Origin: Dipteris shenzhenensis
Lineage: Eukaryota > Polypodiophyta > Polypodiopsida > Gleicheniales
Reading direction: 5' to 3' (one strand)
Assembly (NCBI GenBank): GCA_047967505.1
Contig: CM106538.1
DNA length: 64,000 nt
Part shown: positions 1 to 10,323 of the stretch, one piece after another
How positions within the stretch are numbered: the first letter of the stretch is position 1
Layout: each line of letters starts with the position of its first letter
Position numbers and translations under genes: made by a program
The notes under the pieces: model-generated
Told to the model about the DNA's origin: nothing
Database searches by the model: none
The model's input: the letters and a program-made list of their open reading frames with translations, nothing else

Positions 1-651
1 CCTCAACAGAAGACTAACAACATATCACAACCCACCCAGGAGCAACTGGGGGATTATTTTTTCAAAGGATTAAACAAAGAACTAAGAACTGCAGTAGCTA
101 GCCGAGACCAGCTTGGAGGAGCCAATGACTTCAATAATATGGTAGAAGCAGCCCAACGGGTAGAAAGGAAACTTGGTACAATATCAAAGTCCAAGAAGAC
201 AAAGAGGAAAAAGCATTAAGATTCACAATCAGATTCAGATATGACCACTGATAGTAGTGAAGTAGAAGAAGACACCAATGAAGATGAAGCTACCTCATTA
301 GAAGAAGATGAGGATGATGAAGAATATTCCAAGAAGAAAAAGAAAGAGAAGAAGTAGAAAAACAAAGAAAAATCCACAGCAAAAAAGACAACAGATAAAA
401 TCTCCAAGCTAGAGAAAATGATCAAGGAGCAACTTCAAAGCTTGAAGCCACCACCTCAAGCACCACAGCCCCAAAATATTCCATGTAAATTTTGCAAGAA
501 AGATAACCATGACAAAGAAATATGTTGGTACAACCCAAACTTCAGAGGGAGGGTAGCACCTTATGTACAACAACATAATCAAGTACCTGCTGCCCAATCA
601 AGTAGCAGTAGCAAGGCCAACCCAACAAAGATATCTAAATGCAGCCCCTAA
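1..651 (+). pseudogene. gag: gypsy gag polyprotein, N-terminal part with CCHC zinc knuckle
   Basis: Read in frame 1 from the window edge, the product is continuous over 217 codons apart from a TAA at 217-219 and a TAG at 355-357. It begins with a helical capsid-like segment, continues with an acidic Asp/Glu/Ser tract and a lysine-rich tract (about 190-400), and carries a zinc knuckle C-x2-C-x4-H-x4-C at 484-525 (CKFCKKDNHDKEIC). Zinc knuckles of this kind bind element RNA during packaging. Both internal stops are one C-to-T step from Gln codons. A frameshift near 640 moves the continuation into frame 2. Confidence 0.85.
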
Positions 652-1390
652 AAGGAAATTTCAGCAACAATGGGGAAATTAACAACAATAACAGCAAGGA
701 CAAACTCAGGCATGCACTTATTGTGGCATGGATGGCCATAGGCAAGGCCCACAATGTGAACTTTGGTGTAAGCATTGTGGGGAAAGAGCTATGCAAATCA
801 TCCATTATGATGGAAGAAACAATCAAAATAGTCAACAACAACAACCTCCAAGAGTGAACATGGTATATATCGCTCCTCATAATCCGGATAACAGTTACAA
901 CAATCAGTAAAGTCCAAATACTACTCATGCATTAGCAATTACAAGGTCACAAAATACAAAGCCTCTACAAGGATTGGGAGAAACACGAAGAGATAATTCC
1001 AAGGCAATGAATTCTCCTAATCAAAATGAGACAAGAAACAAAGCATTGCAACAAGCCAACAATGCTTTCCAGGATGTCACGAAAGAGCATCACATTAACA
1101 AAGGCAAGGGGATCAATTAATATAAACAAATCTGACAGCAGTACGTCTGCACAACAAACCAAAGATGGCAACCAGGATAAAGCTCCTCAAAGCAATCAAA
1201 GGTCATCAGAACAGATTGAAATAGATAGAAACTACACAGAAAAAGCTTCCTCAGAACAAGACACATTTGCAAAAGAGCATATGCATTATGCACAAAGAAC
1301 AGGGTCAGAAACACCAGAAAAGAAAAACAAAGATATAACAGCAGAACCGCAAGATGTGCTACATTCCATCACAGCAGAAAAAATTTAGAT
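637..1390 (+). pseudogene. gypsy gag C-terminal part, second Cys/His cluster and linker
   Basis: After a frameshift the gag continues in frame 2, with a Gln-rich run followed by a second knuckle-like cluster at about 709-780 (CTYCGMDGHRQGPQC then CELWCKHCG). TAA codons interrupt the Gln-rich run. From about 1026 a hydrophilic low-complexity linker rich in Gln, Lys and Ser runs to the protease, itself moved to frame 3 by another shift. The two adjacent Cys/His clusters and the Gln-rich linker fit the gag-protease junction of plant gypsy elements. No catalytic motif is present. Confidence 0.7.
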
Positions 1391-1392
1391 GC

Positions 1393-2126
1393 CTGTGATG
1401 ATGACAATGAGTAGAAAGAAGGCATCAATACAAAACAAGAAGACCATACACTCCTTTACCAAAAGCTTATGGAGTCACAAGTTCAAATCACTCTTGACCA
1501 GTTATTGAACTTGGTTCCAGCCTTCAAACATCAGATTTGCAAGGGATTGCTAACACAAGAGTCAGATACATGCAAAGACTATAAAGCAACTAATGATGAA
1601 GACTCTAGACATTTATACATCTACAGTTAAAGATGTGGACTATCAAGTGCCACTCATTGATATTGTCATATACAAAAGGCAAAAAATTCCAGAAGTTTTA
1701 GTTGATGGAGGTTCAGGTGTAAATATCTTATCAGAGGATATATTGCAAAAAATTTGTTGTAATGAGCTGGTTCTAGCACCATTCCAAGTGAGGATGGCTA
1801 ACCAAAGAAGAATCCAACCTCTTGGAATCTTGACAGGGCAAGAAATTACAATCATGGGTATGACCTTCACCATTACATTTGTGGTATTCAGAATGGAGGA
1901 AAAAGATTCTACTTACAACATGCTCTTGAGTAGGCCATGGTTGAGCACTACCAAAGTCAAACAAGATTGGGGCTCAATGAGAATCACTATTAGGAAGGGA
2001 AAAAAGAAAATCAAAGTTAACTTATGTTCTACAAAATGTTTTCCCAGAAAATCACAACCACTAGAAGTAGAGGGCATTATTATGATTTCCGATATTGATG
2101 AAGATGAGAAAGAAATTTTTCTCTAA
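1393..2126 (+). pseudogene. gypsy aspartic protease (retropepsin-like)
   Basis: The product contains a retropepsin-like core: hydrophobic strands, then VLVDGGSGVNIL at about 1698-1733 as the active-site loop, a flap-like glycine-rich segment, and SRPWLSTTK near 1930. The first active-site residues read D-G-G-S instead of the usual D-T/S-G, a variant also seen in some plant gypsy proteases. About 60 residues upstream is ITLDQLLNLVPAF, a conserved segment of the gag-protease linker. The open frame is 1593-2126; the upstream part is in another frame, so the reading is broken near 1590. The role is maturation of the element polyprotein. Confidence 0.82.
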
Positions 2127-2455
2127 AGGAACCCCACTATCTTCCCTATTTTTGAAATTGATGTTGTGAAGATTATTGATCAATATGTTGACCCGGATGA
2201 ACAAAAACAGCAGCAGCTGCAAGACAAAACAGAATCAAAACACAGTCAGAAAAGCTTCTGACAAGAGAATCTACAAAAAAGGATATAAATGCAGACAACA
2301 TCGATGCGGAAAGATCTCTTGCTTCTACATCACCAAAACAAGCAATTCAAGAGGCAAAAATTCAGTTTTAAGAGCAAATGCAAAGGAGTGCTCGAGGAAG
2401 ACAAGATGACTTGGAAGAAATGAATTTGGGAGACGATGATAACCCATAAATAGTC
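2127..2455 (+). pseudogene. gypsy protease-RT linker
   Basis: Continues the polyprotein through an acidic, Gln-rich linker in shifting frames. Just before the RT the reading EEMNLGDDDNP, stop, IVMVSTNLP places a TAA at 2448-2450 in frame with the RT, where related elements have a glutamine before the conserved (L/M)VSTNLPP. It has no domain of its own. Confidence 0.6.
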
Positions 2456-3360
2456 ATGGTAAGTACAAATCTTCCCCCACCATTCAAAGTGGCTCTCAGA
2501 AAGTTATTAGAACAGTACAAGGACATTTTTGCATGGCACTACACTGATATGAACGGGGTAGATCCATCATTCTGTCAACATAGAATAATTCTAAAAATGG
2601 ATGCAATACCAATCATTCAAGGGAGATATAGAATGAATCCAAATTATGCCAAGTTGGTAAATGAGAAAATTAACAATTTGCTAAGGGTTGGTTTCATATA
2701 TCCCGTAACACATGTGACATGGTTATCTCTAATTGTTATTGTTCCAAAGAAAAATGGAAAACTGAGAATATGTGTTGATTACAGAAAGTTAAATGCAGCA
2801 ACCATCAGTGATCCATTCCCTCTTCCATTTTGTGATTCATTGCTTGATGCCGTGGCTGGACATGAGATTTATAGTTTTTTAGATGGTTTTAGTGGGTATA
2901 ACCAGATCAAAAGGGCTCCAAAAGACAGAGATAAAAGTGCATTTGTAACAAAATGGGGTGTATTTGCATCCAATGTCATGACCTTTGGATTGAAAAATGC
3001 ACCACCCACTTTCCAAAAATATATACAAGAGGTATTTGTAGAGTACCTGACCTCATTCATGAAGGTATTTCTAGATGACTTCTCAATATTTGGGAAAAGG
3101 ATAGATCATTTGCATCATTTTCATCATGCTTTGCTAAATACAGATTTGCTGGTCTGAGCTTAAACCCAGCAAAATGTGCTTTTGCTATTAGTAGAGGTAT
3201 TCTGCTGGGACATATTATCTCACAAGGCATGGAGATTGACCCTAACAAGGTCTCAGCAATCCAGAATGCTAAAGCTCCAAAAAATGTCAAGCAACTACAG
3301 AGATTCATTGGCCAAATAAAATGGCACTGCAGATTTTCTGAGATACCTGGCTAATATATG
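2456..3360 (+). pseudogene. pol: gypsy reverse transcriptase
   Basis: The RT is open from 2456 to 3157 and then shifts frame to about 3360. Motifs in order: VPKKNGKLRICVDYRKLN (about 2740-2793), PFPLP, the first catalytic Asp in SFLDGFSGYNQI (about 2872-2910), MTFGLKNAPPTFQ (about 2977-3015), and the catalytic pair in FLDDFSIFG (about 3066-3093), where the family usually has YLDD or YVDD. The thumb/connection (LSLNPAKCAF, GHIISQGMEIDP, RFIGQI) follows in another frame. The enzyme copies element RNA into DNA. The frameshift after FLDD separates catalytic core from thumb. Confidence 0.93.
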
Positions 3361-3403
3361 CTATCCTCTTACTAAACTCACAAGGGATACCAAACCATTC
3401 ATC

Positions 3404-3850
3404 TTGGGCACTCCTCAAGAACAAGCTTTCAACATTCTCAAGAAAATACTGATGGTTGCTCTTGAAGTCTTTGTGGATGCATCAGATTCAGTAGTGGGAG
3501 TAGTCCTCATGCAACAACAATCACCTAAGTGGTTTAGACCTATATATTATGCAAGTAGAATCCTCACAAAACATGAAAAGAACTATGCAAAAATAGAAGG
3601 AGAAGTGCTTGGTATGATGTATGCTTGGAATAAATTCAGACATTATCTTTTGGCTAACAAAGTACATTTTCATGTTGACCACCAGGCTTTAATTTACTTG
3701 GTCAACAAACAGCATCTAACAGGAAGACTAGCAAGATGGATGCTGTTGTTGCAAGAGTTTGACTAAAAATTGTCCATAGACCAGGGAAACAGCATGCAAT
3801 TGCGGATTATCTGAGTATAGGAGAGCCTCTGATAGGTATACAAGATGAAC
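3404..3850 (+). pseudogene. gypsy RNase H
   Basis: Shows the gypsy RNase H arrangement: VFVDASDSVVGVVLMQ (first Asp, 3468-3515), PIYYASRILTKHEKNYAKIEGEVLGMMYAW (Glu in IEGEVLG, about 3594-3612), and HVDHQALIYLV (Asp, about 3672-3704). The open frame ends at 3766; the next part, matching RPGKQHAIADYLS, follows in another frame to about 3850. RNase H removes the RNA strand of the RNA-DNA hybrid. All acidic catalytic residues visible in the open part are retained. Confidence 0.9.
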
Positions 3851-3939
3851 TTCCTGATGCAAATTTGTTCATGGTACGAATTGATGAGCAGCCAAACTGG
3901 TACAACAAAATGATTTTTTTCTCACTGATGGACTAATCC

Positions 3940-5155
3940 CAGAAACAATGAATCCAGATCAAAGAAAGAAGTTAGTGTTGCACAGTAGACCTTTTCTTGT
4001 CATTGCTAGAGTGTTGTACAGAAGGGGCATTGATCAAGTCATCAGAAGATGTGTCTAGGACCATGAGCAAAAAGTTGTATTAATAGAAGCACATGGAGGT
4101 ACAACAGGAGGTCAGCTCTCAAGAGATATCACAGGCAAGAAAATATTGCAGGCTTGATTATGGTGGCCCACAATGTTAAAGGATGCCCACAAATATGCAA
4201 AATCATGCCTACCTTGCCAAAGAGATGATACCAATGGATAGTGTAGGATGCCACACCAACCCATCCTTCCATTGGGTCCATTTCAAAAGTGTGGATTGGA
4301 CTTTATTGGATCAATCAAGCCTCCAACAAAATATTCAAGTAATTAATATATACTTCATGCTATTGTTGCACAAAATGGGTAGAGGCTGTTGCACTCAAAG
4401 CATGTAAAGCTAGAACAGCTGCACATTTTCTATACCATAATATTGTTACCAAATTTGGTGTTCCAATTGAGATTGTATCTGATAGAGGGACCCATTGAAT
4501 AAACAAAACAATCATAAAGATGGCAAAAATGCACATGATGTTGCACAAAAAGTCTACACCATATTACCCACCACAAGCCAACGGTTTGACTGTGAGAACA
4601 AACAAGTTAATGAAAAGGGTTTATAGAAGAACCATTGCTGATCATCCAGAGGATTGGGATCAACATTTAGAGTCAGTACTTTGGGCACTAAGGACAGCTC
4701 ACCAGGTAGTCACAGGATTGACACCTTTCAAGCTAGTGTATGGATGTGAGGCAGTAGTACCCATGGAATTTATTGCAAGAAGTCTGAGAGTAGAAATTGA
4801 CAACAAACTTTCCCTAGAAGACTCCATCAATGCAAGATTGGAGCAGCTTTTACAATTGGATGAGGATGGATTGACAAGCTCTCATACAGTTTACATTTTT
4901 CAAAGAAGAAGAGCAGTATAAATAAATAAAAACATAAAGTTTAACCTTTTCTAAAAGGGAGATTTAGTGTTGCTATTCAACACCAAACTGGGAAAAATTC
5001 TAGGAAAATTCAAGCTCAGATATGATGGTCCATTCAGGGTACTTAAGGCATATGAACAAGAGACATTTCTTCTCTCAAATCTCCATGGTAATCCATTTGA
5101 CAAACCAGTAAATGGCTTCAAACTGAAACCATACATTGAAGATCCTACAACATAG
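3940..5155 (+). pseudogene. gypsy integrase, catalytic Glu lost
   Basis: The zinc-binding region reads HGGTTGGQ...CLPCQR at about 4090-4212: the first His and both Cys are present, the second His is Gln. The core has the first Asp in LDFIG (about 4295-4310) and the second in VSDRGTH (about 4473-4493). The third catalytic position, normally the Glu of NGxxERTNK, reads NGLTVRTNK (about 4580-4605), so Glu is Val. A C-terminal domain at 4967-5155 ends in VNGFKLKPY, typical of gypsy integrase tails. Several stops, including TGA at 4156 and TAG at 4057, interrupt the frame. Integration activity is not expected. Confidence 0.88.
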
Positions 5156-5970
5156 GCAAAAATAAATACAGTTTCTCTGCATGATTCCTGTGTAAGAAAA
5201 TAGTACGCAGCGGAAGATAACAACAAAACGCAAGTACACGATGGAAAGCTGGAGAGAATACAAAAAATTCTGATATACCAAACTGCTGATACAACTGATG
5301 GTTGGCTGTCCACCCGTGCGCTCTACAGACAGAGCTTCGATGGTGATCTAGACAGATGCTGGATGGAGGACTATGAGCGTGAAGAACTGGTGATCTGATG
5401 ATAGGGGGTGGCCACTTATATAGTGTAAGTGGTTGACGGTCGGCCCTGTAATAGGCAGTCGGCCTAATAGACAGTCGGCCTAGAAGACCACCGACCCTTC
5501 AAAAAACATGCCGGCGGGGGCTTTGCCCCCAGACCCTGCCGCTGGGGGCTTTGCCCCCAAACCCCCACCGGGGGCCTGCGCCCCCCGGACCCCCTGCTAT
5601 CGGGGGGGCTATCGCCCCCCCGAACCCCCCCTTTTTGCAGACGGGTATCTACTCTTGGCTCCTAAGCCGTCTCATAACCATCTGGTCTACTCTAAGACCC
5701 CTTCCAGTGTCTAAACTGGGGATCCCTCCCAATATCTGATACCCATCATGGCTTCTCCTCATGTGGGGGCCTTACAACATTGGGTACACAGAATATTGGT
5801 GGGTTACATGAGAGGTGGATATTTGAGCTAACTCTAACATCCTGTGAATACAACAGAATATTTTCACTCTGTTTCAACATTTCAGGTTACCAAAGTACCA
5901 AGCATCTCCAAAGTACAAACTCTATGTATATCACATAGCCAAGGACTTGCATACAAATGTCACTTACAAG
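5156..5970. other. 3' flank of the gypsy element, no gene
   Basis: Non-coding stretch that may include the 3' LTR or 3' UTR. A short inverted pair, TGTGTAAG near 5189 and CTTACAACA near 5781, could mark element ends, but flanking duplications do not match. A TATA-like string (cttatatagtg, about 5415) and a tandem of CAGTCGGCC-type units (about 5435-5490) are visible. The GC hairpins inside are listed separately. Confidence 0.5.
5513..5622. repeat. Cluster of four GC-rich palindromes
   Basis: Four hairpins follow one another in 110 bp: GGGGGCTTTGCCCCC at about 5516-5530 and again at 5544-5558, a CCGGGGGC...GCCCCCCGG hairpin at 5568-5588, and a CGGGGGGGC...GCCCCCCCG hairpin at 5601-5622. Loops are 3-5 nt. 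The surrounding DNA is far less GC-rich. The first two share the same loop, indicating duplication of one unit. Confidence 0.85.
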
Positions 5971-6418
5971 CCCCGGGGGATTCACAGGGGGAAACTTATG
6001 ATATCACGTGAGTGTACAATAGGGGTTTTTTTTGAAATGAGGCATAAGCTTATACATTAGGGGTGGGGGCCCTTTTTTTTCCCCCAATATTGAATTTAAG
6101 CTAGGGGGACCATGTCATATTTAAGAAGGGGGGACATAATATAGGTTACCTTGGGTAACTAGTCCAAACAAGTTTGATTTTGTGTATGGTTTTAAATAGT
6201 CATAGGGAAAGTAACCTAAATTTGCTTATTGTGTAATCTAAATGCTTGAGAGAGAATGTAGATTTAAGGAAAGGGGGGGACATAATGGAATTTTGGTGGT
6301 ATCTTATAAGCTTAAAAAGGGGTGTTTTATCATCCTACGTGGATCTTAAATAGGGGGTTTTCTTGAAGTTCATGCACGTAGGTGACGTCCCCCTTTAATG
6401 AAGAGTGAATCCCCTGGG
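5971..6418. mobile_element. MITE with 8-bp target-site duplication (hAT-like)
   Basis: A 448-bp non-coding unit is bounded by inverted ends CCCCGGGGGATTCAC and GTGAATCCCCTGGG. It is flanked on both sides by the identical 8 bp CTTACAAG (5963-5970 and 6419-6426). An 8-bp duplication is typical of hAT-superfamily insertions. Inside, G-run motifs such as aaggggggacataat recur (about 6124 and 6280), and TATCACGTGAG lies 28-40 bp inside the left end. There is no coding capacity, so it would depend on a transposase supplied elsewhere. Confidence 0.88.
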
Positions 6419-6776
6419 CTTACAAGGATTTAAGATATTACAACTGTTCAATCTCCAAAAAATCAAAGCTGGAAGAAAATAATGCAACATCAGATTTATT
6501 TTACACACCAACAGCTGGAAGAAATCAAGAGCAGCAATAATTAAAGATCACTATGCGAGGTAGCATCAACAAAGATTACTACAAAAGCAGCACCAACAAT
6601 AGACATCTCTCTGCCACACTAACAGAATAGCTCTGACATCAAGTGGTAGCCCAAGACACTCAAACCAACTACAAAGTAGCAAACTATCTAATCAAGTAAT
6701 TTTATTTTATCTTGGCAAATAAGGGGTTAATTATAATGTCATCATAGGAGAGCTAGAACATACACAAAACCTATAT

Positions 6777-7384
6777 GTGATCGAAGCAGCAATCCGACAC
6801 TCCCTGGACAATGCAATCCAACTGGTATCTGACACGCCTCCAACTAGGACAAGCGCAGTCCGTCCAACAGCACAACCGCCTCAGCCGGATATATCCGACT
6901 CGCGTCCGCCAGCGCTCTACCAGAATCTGTTTGGCCAAAGTCCATTTGACCCTAAAGCAATGTGTCACGTCCGATTGACACATACGAGGTCCGCCCCTCT
7001 TCTGACTAAAGATGCATACACCACCAAGCATCCGACTTTGCTCCAACTCTAGTAAGTCAACCATCCGCACCCCCGACTATTGCCCACCGACTATCCACTG
7101 CCAAGGGAATTTTGTCCCATACGACGCACAATTCACATGATTTATTATACTCTTGCCGAATTTGAGAATACGAACTCACTGCCTGCACTATGTGAATAAT
7201 TCCCCACTTTCATGCAAAGCTCCAAGCCTCAGCGCGGCCAATCATGGAAATTACACATGACACCGATGCAATCCTCACAAAGACTCTCATAATCCAACAA
7301 TGGGAGCTCGATGCAACTCTCCCCCAATCATCGACTCCGACTGCCAGTCGACAACAAGCAAGCTCCATAAAGATCAACTAGAAA
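6777..7384 (+). other. Non-coding leader of the dispersed repeat
   Basis: A small open stretch (6777-7052) is rich in Thr, Pro and Arg and is not conserved as protein in the partner copy at 52070-52340, so I treat it as leader and not a gene. The words cgactcc/ccgactat recur. Confidence 0.55.
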
Positions 7385-8553
7385 ATGCCAGTTCCCTCAA
7401 ACTCCATGCCACACAAACTGGTACATATGGCACCAAAATGTAAGTCCCGTCCCACAACCCCGATCTCTTCTCAGCCTCACCAGCCATCCCTCCACCTCCT
7501 CATCTCTACCATCCTCCTCGACTTGGACATGGCTCCCAAGAAGAAGCCAATTACTCCCACGGGAAAGAGACCATGCAGGAGCCCTGCTATAGAGAAAACC
7601 ATCATGGCGGAAGCAAACGAAGAGACAGAGAGCAACTATGAGGTGCCACAGCCAACCATGAAGAAGCAAATAATTACAACTACCTTCCCCGAATTCAAAG
7701 TATCTCTCGATGTGCAAAAGAACCAAAAGGGCTGAAGAAGATTGGCTTGCTACACTATGCAACATTGCTCTAGACGGCGTGGAAATCCTCACCCAATGCT
7801 CTCAAATAGTATGAGTATTTCAAAAAAACGGGAGGTAGGTTGATAGATACCTTGATGGTTACCCCCGAAGTTGTTGATGAAGTTTTTCAATTACCGTTGA
7901 TAAGAGAGAAGGTAACATATCAAAAGGATATTAATCAAGAGATGCAGCAAGAGTTCGGTCCGCCTGAGATAGCCAAAAAGTATTTTGTTGTTGTCAGTAA
8001 TGTGCAAGACAGCAGGAGAAGGCAGTAGTTAATCTGGTATTTGGAAAGAATGCGATTGTTGGTCAAAACCAATACCATGAGCCGGGACTTGTATGCCTTG
8101 CTCAGAGCAACCAAAAAGGGGACCAAAATCAGTTGGGCTCATATCTCGCATTCAAGGGTCATGAGCAAAATTGTGAAAAACGACTTAACGTCAACAAATG
8201 CACACTCGAAGATTTCTCCCATCATCACCACTCTATTCGAATTTACAGCACAAAGTCCGACTTAAAAGCCTCATGTGAGTATCCAATATAGGGAGCAAAG
8301 GACAAAAATGCAGCATAGCCTAGATACAAAGCAAGAGAGCAAGCATAGCCTAGATCTAGTAAAAGTTTCCTTGGTACAAGATTTGGAGGCAACCAACTAT
8401 TCACATGAAGAGAGCATGCAAGCAGTGTATGGAACATCACTCATAGAATCATTATGGGATACTCCCATTGCCAAAGAAGTAGAGCTCCCAAGCAAATCAC
8501 AAAAGCTAGCAACAAGGAAGATTAAGCTAAATCCAAGAGCAAACACAATTTGA
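7385..8553 (+). pseudogene. Repeat-borne protein of unknown function, N-terminal part
   Basis: I do not recognise the family with certainty. The likely start is the MAPKKKP segment near 7531, a basic N terminus, also present in the partner copy. Then come an acidic/charged segment, a conserved block containing GGRLIDTLMVTPEVVDEVFQLP (about 7831-7890), and ERMRLLVKTNTMSRDLYALL followed by SWAH (about 8044-8145). The partner at 52840-53810 encodes the same blocks. The layout loosely recalls the repeat proteins often annotated as putative plant transposon protein. Stops and frameshifts (for example TGA at 7733-7735 and TAG near 8026) break it. Confidence 0.6.
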
Positions 8554-9307
8554 AGTACTTGTTCAATCAAGAACCCAAGTTCATGAAGCATTTAGATTGT
8601 TTTCAAGCCCATCTCACACCCCTAGGGTTTAGGGAGGTGGACACTGATGACCTCCTAGCATGTGGAGTCATCGGAAACACAAGAAATAGGTTCCTATCCT
8701 ATGAAATGACCTTTAGTTTCCTTCTCTAAGAGGGACAAATGGAAGAGGAGGCCTCGACCTCAAGCCCTGACCCTACCCCTGCCCTTTCCGATCCTCTTGT
8801 TTTTGTAGATGATCCCAACATCTACAGTGAAGAGCCCATAGATGAAGAAGCTAAGGAGCGGGAAGCTGCATTAGCCCTGGAAGTGCTCCAGCAACCTCCT
8901 AAACCCCATTCTACTTCTCAAATTCCATCCACCTTGGGAACCACCTCTATTGACCCCGCAACAATGATATGGTTTCTTGCTCCCCTTCTTGTCGATGTAG
9001 AACAATACTTCTTTCTCCATGACATAGTGGTTATGTTTGGTCTCCGGGAGGATGAAGCTCTTAGTATCTTGTGTGGATACGAGGTGGACACGACTATGTA
9101 AGAACCTGGGTTTTTGGGAGCAGATGATTCAATAGAAGAGTTTCTTGCTTTAACACTCGCCCAAATCAAAGATGTAGAGACATCAATCTACTTTGACCTA
9201 CTTGATGTTCCAGAAGAAGCCTCCACATCTCACTCCAGACAACAGGAGGCCTTTGGATCCATCCTCATTGACAAAGAGGAAGGATTGAGCATGATGACTC
9301 CATAGTG
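8554..9307 (+). pseudogene. Same gene, middle part, single frame with TAA interruptions
   Basis: Read in frame 3 the sequence stays open from about 8554 to 9307 except for a TAA near 8727 and a TAA at 9099-9101, both possible C-to-T changes of CAA. The product has a Pro/Ser/Thr-rich acidic stretch (from 8739), an Ala/Glu-rich helix, and a hydrophobic helix near 8970-9030. It ends at a GTAAGA donor (9308). No known motif is seen. This part is absent from the partner copy, whose homology stops at about 53830. Confidence 0.5.
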
Positions 9308-9392
9308 GTAAGAAACTATGAGCTTTGAATTTCTTCTCTCTTGGTATACTTTTGCTTTAATGGAATTCTAATGTAATGTTGGACTGTTGCAG
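9308..9392 (+). other. Candidate intron, 85 nt
   Basis: GTAAGA at 9308 and TTGCAG ending at 9392 bound a T-rich 85-nt stretch between two open segments. The size matches the other short introns in the window (about 80 nt). The phase does not join perfectly, so the pairing is tentative. Confidence 0.45.
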
Positions 9393-9788
9393 AAGGCATT
9401 TGAGGTTGACCTATCCTCATCTTGGCAACGCCTTGTTCGCAGTAGCTTCGGTAGAGATCACTCACTGGCACATTACCTTGGCCAAGCAAAAGGGCACTTT
9501 GTGGTTATCCACAAAAAGTTTTCTCCACATGGCACTAATGAACTCCTGAAGTGCAAGGCCTTGTCAAGAGATATTGGTCATGCTGACATCAATCACAATG
9601 CTGACAAGGTCATTTTGGTGAACCGCATGGCTGTCCTCAATGCCTTTGGAACCAATTTTCAAGGTATGGCATTAACGACAACAACCATGTCCCTGGCCAG
9701 CAACGACAATAGCAATGACTCTCTATCAACTAGTTTAGAGCTAGGAGTGTATTTGGGAATTCAAAGCCCAATGTTCTTAGTGTTTTAG
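9393..9788 (+). CDS. Same gene, C-terminal exon, unknown function
   Basis: An open segment of about 130 codons starts directly after a splice-acceptor-like TTGCAG and ends at TAG near 9786. Conserved-looking blocks include SSWQRLVRSSFGRDHSLAHYL and LVNRMAVLNAFGTNFQGMAL. No transmembrane segment or catalytic motif is visible. The next 200 bp are T-rich like a 3' UTR. Function unknown; membership in the same transcription unit is inferred from strand, spacing and the splice-site context. Confidence 0.45.
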   Translation, partial: KAFEVDLSSSWQRLVRSSFGRDHSLAHYLGQAKGHFVVIHKKFSPHGTNELLKCKALSRDIGHADINHNADKVILVNRMAVLNAFGTNFQGMALTTTTMSLASNDNSNDSLSTSLELGVYLGIQSPMFLVF

Positions 9789-10032
9789 AGAAGAGAGAAA
9801 GGCTCTGAAGCCTTATTGTATAGAAATTTTATTTTATATGTATACAGCTATAGTTTTTATACAGTGCCCCATTTTGTGTTCTTTTACAAAATTTATTTTA
9901 TACTGTCATTGTATTTTGTAACTTTAATTGTTGTTGGCATTAATATTTTCATTCACTATTCTGTTCAAAAGCATGCGATCAGATAAATATTTGCACTATA
10001 ATGGTCATTTCTGAGCAATCTAGTAAGAATCT

Positions 10033-10216
10033 CACCGCGCAGCAGAAGGCAAATGTGTTCGGCACTACGCGGGGAGCCCAAAAATGGCAAAACTCGCTAT
10101 GGTGTGTATGGGGCCTGTTTGACCAAGCAAACAGGCCCCATATGTGCCATAGTAGGTTTTGCCATTTTTAGGCTCCCTGTGCGATGCCGAACACATTTTC
10201 CTTCTGCCGTGTAGTG
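10033..10216. repeat. Foldback (long inverted repeat), 89-bp arms, 6-nt loop
   Basis: Arms at 10033-10121 and 10128-10216 are nearly complementary, with scattered mismatches, around the loop ACCAAG. The ends read CACCGCGCAGCAGAAGG and, on the other strand, CACTACACGGCAGAAGG, reminiscent of CACTA-type termini. No matching flanking duplication is seen (tct / aaa). It lies about 170 bp past the stop codon of the minus-strand H3-like gene, and may be that element's terminus, an independent foldback MITE, or a hairpin-RNA locus. Confidence 0.88.
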
Positions 10217-10317
10217 AAAAAACATCATTTGACCACTCAAATTCACACTGAACTTGCATAAACTGATGGAAAGCATGTACAATAACATGGGAACATTAAT
10301 AGAACATAAAAATATCT

Positions 10318-10323
10318 TTTATT
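10318..10323 (-). promoter_or_regulatory. Poly(A) signal of the H3-like gene
   Basis: On the minus strand AATAAA lies about 70 nt after the TAG stop at 10390-10392, in T-rich sequence. It is the first canonical signal after the coding region. Confidence 0.5.

Larger units (their letters stand above)
1..5155 (+). mobile_element. Ty3/gypsy LTR retrotransposon, internal region (5' end outside window)
   Basis: The order gag, protease, reverse transcriptase, RNase H, integrase on one strand is that of a Ty3/gypsy element. The 5' LTR and primer-binding site lie left of the window. The 3' LTR is not clearly recognisable. Every domain is interrupted by stops or frameshifts, the integrase has lost its catalytic Glu and the second His of its zinc site, so this copy cannot be autonomous. 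The gag and protease style (acidic/lysine-rich linker after gag, DGGS protease, a conserved ITLDQLL-type segment before it) resembles non-chromovirus plant gypsy lineages; no chromodomain is seen at the integrase C terminus. Lineage assignment is inference. Confidence 0.93.
6468..8555 (+). repeat. Dispersed repeat, copy 1 of 2 (partner 51765-53830)
   Basis: This segment aligns along its length with 51765-53830, from gaagaaaataatgcaa to gctaaatcc.agagcaaacac. Both copies carry the same non-coding leader with a run of GTCCGAC/TCCGACT-like words and the same protein-coding region. Neither copy shows LTRs or terminal inverted repeats at the homology borders, so the element class is unresolved; a non-autonomous LTR element or a large retrotransposon ORF1 region are the options. 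Confidence 0.85.

Noticed and set aside
5189-5781. Complete 3' LTR of the gypsy element (TGTGTAAG ... CTTACAACA)
   Set aside because: Short inverted ends are present, but there is no polypurine tract before it and no matching flanking duplication; left as unresolved.
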